A program made the position numbers and the translations under genes. A stretch of DNA of 64,000 bases, taken from Hyperoodon ampullatus (taxonomy: Eukaryota; Chordata; Mammalia; Artiodactyla; Ziphiidae). Location of the stretch: positions 5,019,239 to 5,083,238 of the forward strand of contig OX457061.1 in NCBI GenBank assembly GCA_949752795.1. Direction: 5' to 3'. Numbering within the stretch: the first letter of the stretch is position 1; every line of letters begins with the position of its first letter. Positions 58,806 to 64,000 of this stretch are shown in pieces. The notes under the pieces are model-generated. The model had not been told where the DNA came from. It made no database searches and worked only from the letters and a program-made list of their open reading frames with translations.

Positions 58806-60949
58806 GGATCGAGGCCCTTCCCCAGCACCGCTGGCCTCATGTAGTTTCCAGGTTTATTTGCACCAGTGGTGGCATCTAACCCCTGACGCAGGAGCGGGTG
58901 TGCAGGTGGATGCAGCTGCCCCTCTGAGGCCTCGGCCTCAGGTTCCCTGTTCCTGGGGGTGTTCGGTCTGGGTGTCTCATTGTAAACTCTTCCGACTGCT
59001 GGCTGTGTTTTGCGAGAAGCCATAGTTTAACAGCTGATGGGCTAGGGGAATGCACAGCGTTCAGAGGCCATTAATTCTGGGAGTGGAATTTTCTGTAGAG
59101 TTAATGGATGAAACCTGACTCTGCTAGGTTGTCGGCTCCTTTATTAGGAGCCCAGGGCAGCCCGGCTCTTCAGTGGCTCATTTGATCTCTCTGCAAATGA
59201 CAGGAGAGTTCTCTTTTTTTCTGTGAAGTGCCTTGCCACTTTTGGACGGCTCCCATCTCCAGATTAGCCCCTTTCTCCCTAGCAAACCTCGCGACACATT
59301 TTCTTAAAATGTTTCCTGCTTCCTCCCCACGTTTTGTCACTGCTGGCTCCTTGCGCGTCCTGATGTGCTGAGGGCAGTGTTGTAGCCAGAGTCCTCTTGC
59401 TCAACTGGCCAAAGTGGTTTTAGTCACATTTGATGTCTGCAAGGCACCGTGAGTTCCTTCATACTGAGGTTCCTCTCGGCCCCGTGTAGGCCATGGCGAA
59501 GCAGAGCGCTCTGGGCCGCGAGGTGGAGAAGCAAGCGCCTGGCTCTTGGAAACAGACAGTAAATAAACAAACGTGTCGGGTAGTGAGAAGAGAAAAACAA
59601 GTGACGGCAGAGAGGCCACAGTGATGGGGATGGGGAAGGGGTGTCTTTTTCCTCCCTTGGAGAAATGTATCATGGTGGTCTACAGGATACCTTTTGGGAA
59701 GTACCCCCATTGAGACAAATCAGATCGGGTGTTTGAAAGTTGTCTGACGAAAGGAGCTAATTACTTCTTGATTCCATTTTTATGTTTTTCCTTCGATATT
59801 CCCATGAAATCCACTATTGAAATTTTTTATTTAAAATGACATTCCTCATTATTTTAAAAGAGCTGGTGTTCAGAATCATAATCACTTTTGATTGTGTATC
59901 ACTTTTTTATATATTTATGTAGTTTTAAATCTACTTTTTCTAGAAATTATCTTGTTCTTGGTGGTTTTTATTTGAATATTCTCTGGACCTCAAAGAGCCC
60001 ACAGGTGGCAGTTTTCCTCATACGTACCACTCTTAATTTGCCCTGGACATGTAATCGATTCTACTTGAGTAGATTATCCATTTTTGGATTTATCCATTTT
60101 ATAGATTATTCTTGATCTCTCTTTCCCTGCCAGCCAGCTGGGACCTGGGTTGTTGACATTAGGGTCAGTATAAGGAGAGGTTGGAGAAAGAAACCAAAGG
60201 GGGGGTGTGTTTACCCACTGTCTGTGCATTCAGGGTATCCCACAGTCAAGGAGAAAAGATTTGGGTGTGGGAATGTGAGTGCTGGGAAGTACAGGACTCT
60301 GTGTTTTATTTTCCTCCTAGGCGGGCTTTCCTCAGGGGCAGAGGGACCCTGCGTGCTGTTAGCACACGCTGCAGGAGTAGTGATTGAATCACTGCCATCT
60401 GTCCAGCTTCTTCACCTTTTCACCCCAGCACATCCCGCCCCTTCTAACCCTAGGGTTTCCAGGTCCTCTGGGAGAGCCATATCATTTCGTTGAGAGGGGC
60501 TGCGTCTTTGGTCAAATGTGGGGATCTAGTGAGGAGTCCTGGGAGAGTGGGTTTTGAGCACTAATGCCTCTGACCGGTCTTACACAGCCCCTAGGACCTT
60601 GAAAGGCCTGGGGTTTCTTGATTTGATTTACTGGATAGATACACACGTTGGGACTTAACTGTTGGTTCTGTAAGCCTCCTGCAGCCATCAGCAAATTAGT
60701 CCTCACTACACTTACTGAGTGTAGTGGTGATATCTCAGTGTGGTGGAGGCGGAGACCCCAGGGCAAATCTGTGTCTGTCCGGGAAGGGAATTAGGAATAT
60801 CTGAACAGCCTTTCTCCGTCGGCCCCTTCTTCTTCCTTCAAGTCTAGCCTCTGTGTCCTGACTGCAATCCTTAGAAAAACAATTTGGCTTGCTTTCTGCA
60901 GCAAGAAGCCTTTTCCATTGGTGTCAATCTCAAACTAGTTTGCAGGAAA

Positions 60950-60972
60950 TTTTATTTTATTTTATTTTAAAA
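60950..60972. repeat. TTTTA pentanucleotide repeat
   Basis: Four to five TTTTA units lie just upstream of the pyrimidine-rich acceptor of the exon at 61025. Confidence 0.9.
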
Positions 60973-61024
60973 TTGCTCCCTTTAATCTCTCTCCTCCCTC
61001 CTTACGCTTAACATTTCCTTTCAG

Positions 61025-61203
61025 AACCTGAGCTGGCTGGAAGAGAAAGAGAAGGAGGTTGTCAGTGCCTTGCGCTACTTTAAGACCATTGTGGACAAAA
61101 TGGCTATTGATAAGAAGGTACTGGAGATGCTTCCAGGGTCTGCCAGCAAGGTGCTGGAGGCCATCTTACCCCTGGTGCAGAGCGACCCTCGAATTCAACA
61201 CAG
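61025..61203 (+). CDS. RAPGEF1: RAPGEF1 fourth coding exon (NLSWLEEKEKEVV region)
   Basis: The exon runs from a tcctttcag acceptor to a gtgagt donor and is 179 bases: 59 codons plus two bases (AG) of a split codon, expected to become Ser. It encodes NLSWLEEKEKEVVSALRYFK, then TIVDKMAIDKKVLEML, PGSASKVLEAILPLV and QSDPRIQH. Together with the upstream exons this is unmistakably the RAPGEF1 N-terminal domain. That helical region is reported to bind E-cadherin and take part in autoinhibition of the exchange activity; those roles are literature knowledge, not visible here. The next exon, expected to begin with the rest of Ser and ALSSCYS, is not present before 64000, so the gene is truncated by the window edge. 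Confidence 0.96.
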
Positions 61204-64000
61204 GTGAGTTGCTCTGGGCTGTGTCAGCAGTGGAGGCCTAGTGGCACCTTGGTTCGGGGGCATTTCACACTCAGTGTTTCTAGGGCCAGGAGGAAAAGGA
61301 GCCCTCCCACGCCCCGCCCCCACCCCTGCCCCATGGCTGTCACTTGGTATTCTTCCAAGGTTGAGGTCATCATTGTTACTCATGAGGCCTCAGCACTGAG
61401 GAAGGTCGCCACCGTTGCTGGGGATGTAGCCACAGTGTAAGTCTGTGGTTATTTTTTCGTACTAGCTGGCTCGTTGGCAATAATTGCATTGATTTGGACC
61501 CATTTTTCCCAGTACCCTGTGTTAACCATAGTTTATTATGACATTAAATCCTGCCAATATCTAACCTATTGGAGACCTTGGCTGCTTAGATTATTAGGCC
61601 AAAAGAGGTAGAGAAGAATCCCATTAGAGCCTGGATTAGTGAAACATTTAATCGTATCAAGCCAGGTCCTCCCAAACAGCACCTGGATTCATTGGAAGCC
61701 AGGTATGGACGCGTAGTCCGCTTTTGTGAGGTAATGCTTTTATTGCTAGAGTTCGTTTTCCTCTGAAAGGTTAGTGAGCGGCTTGCCCCTATGTTTGTTG
61801 TTAAATACAGAAAGGAAAGCAGTATGAAATGTAATCTTCAGTGAGAGCCTATCAGGAGCTTCTTTTTGAGAGGCTGTCAGATGCCTGCTGGCTTTGTTTT
61901 TCTTCCCTGGTACCTGTGCAGGATAAACATCTCTCTGTTTCAGTTCCTCAAGATGGTTTAGTGCCCTTGTAGCCCCATGAGGCTAAGCTTTTGTGAACTG
62001 CTTTCAGAACTTGACAGTGAAGTGCATAGTTTTCTTCTTCTGGGAGATAAAACAGTATCTTTATTTCCAAGAAGCTCTCTGCCCTGGAGCTTCTACTGAC
62101 CCCTGTAGATGGTGGTTTTTTGGCTGGAAGCTCACTGAAGCCACTTGGCGGGGAAGGATAAGGCTTCGCTCTGCTCTGTCTTCACTTTCCAGGCCAGGCT
62201 GCTGTCATGTACGAGAAGCCTCTGAGGAAGCGAGTCCCTTTGGTGCCTTGTTCAGCTGCTCCATATGGAGGACTCTCTGAGACCAAGCACCATGCTTTTC
62301 CAATAGGTAGCCCAGTGCCCGGCTCGTAGACAGGCCCGGTGCTGTTCTCCTTTGAGGGAACATGCTTAACAGTCTGCTGGGTTTCAGACGCACAGGTAGC
62401 TTTTATGAAATGCTCTCATACACGTCTTCTCACGGGATGGGCCTACCGTGGGAGAGTTAAGACCTGAAAAAATCAACTCCCCCACTGTGTGACAGTGCTG
62501 AATTGATGGTACCGAGTGGAAGCTCTGTTTGACTCTGAAGGAGGGAGACTTACAAGAGAGTTGCACTTCCTGGGGCAGGATATGCTGCAGCTGGACCTGA
62601 AGGAAGGGCAGGATTTGAATGGGCAGTGGGGGCAGGAGAAGGAGAAGAGCAGAGGAACTGAGGCCAGCGGGCACAGTGTGCCCGGCAGGGACGAGACCAG
62701 CAGTCCTGTGAGCAGAGTGTGATTACACCAGGGCGCCGACGGGCGGCGCTGTGGGAAATGAGGGCGGATGCCCTCGCGTGCCAGGCCTCTTTGGGAGAGT
62801 CCAGGACAGTCACCTTCACTGAGCCCTGTAACAGCGTTGAAAGGGCGATGCTGCTAGGACTGTCGCTTCCTGCAGTGTCAGCCAGCAACTCTGCTTGGGA
62901 AGTTACTTTCTAGACGTGCAGGCTCTGGAAGAATTGACCGAGTAATAGGACAATGGTCTGGGGCATTTTTTGTCCATGGGGAGGTTTTGTAATTACTTGA
63001 TAGTTGACAAAAATTACTTACTGTCTATAACAGTTTCCTAGAGGGGAAAAGAGAAATGCCTGGGTGTGGCCATAAGGAATAACGATTTCTTTTTTTTTCT
63101 TTGTAATCCTTTGGCTAATGCCATTTAAGGGATTTTTTCCTCCTGAAATTCTTCCAAAGCCCGTTGATGATACTTATATTGATCTCCCTGAGATGCTCTA
63201 AAATGCTCCTCAAATGTTTCTTTTAGCTGCCTTCCATCATCTCATCCTCCCATGCATTTGTTAGCTGGGAGGGTGTTTTCCTGCCTCTTCTCTGTGGGTT
63301 GGGCCCTAGCAGGTAGGCTCTTGGCCAGGCTCCCCTAGGTTCCGAGGGCTGTGGTGACGGGCCTGTGAACAAGCCGCTGGCTGTTCCGTGTGCGCAGTGA
63401 ATGGAGGCTTTTCCTGACGGTGGAACATGCAGAGATGTTTGAGAGCAGGATCCCTGCTTTGCCCTCAGTGCACACCAGCGACTGGTCCACTGGACACTTC
63501 TATGGTACAAGACCCTCCTTCCTTTTTTAACGTCCTTCCCATGACATTAAGACACAGGGATATTCTTCTTGCAAGCTCACAATGTGAAGGGTGGACACAA
63601 TTACCAACATTTTCAGGTGCTTTCAGGGAAATGTTAACATCCAGTGTAGGTGGGAATTAAGTATCACGTAAAAGTGACCCCTCCCACCTCTTTCATTGAA
63701 TTATTGCGGGTGGGAGGCCACAGTCTTTGTTTCAAGAGGCCTAGCCTGGCCTTGCCAGGGAGGAGGAACAGAGCTGCTAGAAGCACACGCCCCTTCAGGA
63801 CGACGCCATCTATGGTCTGGCCCCCGCCCCCGCCGGCAGGTCTGCAAGTTGTGTTTTATTCTCTCAGTCCTCCTTCCAAAGAGAATAGGTCTGACACCAA
63901 ACACTTTTCATTTGTATCATCCTCTAAAGCAGCCAAACCCTGGCTTTCTTGTGGCTCCTTTTGTAAGTTTTCTTCTTTGTAGTGGGGCTTGAGGAGCTGC
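61204..64000 (+). other. RAPGEF1: RAPGEF1 next intron, incomplete at window edge
   Basis: It starts with a gtgagt donor and runs off the window. No matching downstream exon (SALSSCYS...) appears. The content looks single-copy, with moderately GC-rich parts near 62.7 kb and no recognisable repeat longer than a few tens of bases. Confidence 0.8.

Larger units (their letters stand above)
56509..61024 (+). other. RAPGEF1: RAPGEF1 intron (4,516 bp)
   Basis: The GT-AG borders are exact. It contains a MIR (56985-57205), a hAT-type relic (57945-58166), a second MIR-like piece (58690-58805) and a short TTTTA repeat (about 60950-60970) just before a pyrimidine-rich acceptor region. I see no exon or RNA gene in 57210-57940 or 58810-60950. 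Confidence 0.88.

Overview
This is a vertebrate nuclear genomic window, almost certainly from a cetacean (whale or dolphin). The clearest sign is at least sixteen copies of the CHR SINE family (Cetacea-Hippopotamus-Ruminantia tRNA-Glu-derived SINEs). Several are CHR-2-type copies with long poly(A) tails and intact target-site duplications. I see no ruminant-type BovB or Bov-tA repeats. The rest is typical of mammalian introns: old L2, MIR, L1 and hAT/Tigger relics, AT-rich stretches and no dense coding.

The only gene I can support is RAPGEF1 (C3G, a guanine nucleotide exchange factor for Rap1) on the + strand. Four coding pieces are visible: an alternative first coding exon (9714-9777, protein start MGNAIEKQ), then exons at 55639-55778, 56395-56508 and 61025-61203. 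Splice phases agree throughout: the first exon ends with a lone G that completes an Asp codon with AC at the next exon, the next junction is phase 0, and the last visible exon ends in phase 2. The pieces join into 165 complete codons of the N-terminal region, and the gene continues beyond the right edge. The other known first coding exon (starting MDT) was not found. The catalytic CDC25-homology domain, REM domain and proline-rich Crk-binding region lie outside the window.

Layout: 1-9.7 kb is upstream flank or an upstream intron, with a long L2, CHR SINEs (one pair in perfect tandem) and a solo retroviral-type LTR. From 9.8 to 55.6 kb is one 45.9-kb intron carrying most of the repeats, a compact CRE/AP-1-like cluster near 28.15 kb, and an unstable repeat block at 48.3-50.6 kb. 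In that block a CHR-1 SINE has been split by a CHR-2 SINE and has also grown an internal minisatellite of over 1 kb. From 55.6 to 61.2 kb are three exons with a 616-bp and a 4.5-kb intron. From 61.2 to 64 kb is the next intron.

No previously undescribed protein system is evident. The observations most worth checking are structural: the SINE-derived minisatellite, the tandem SINE with three copies of its target duplication, a 177-bp near-identical tandem duplication, inverted SINE pairs upstream of an exon, and the CRE/AP-1 cluster. All repeat-family names come from pattern recognition; no database search was run.
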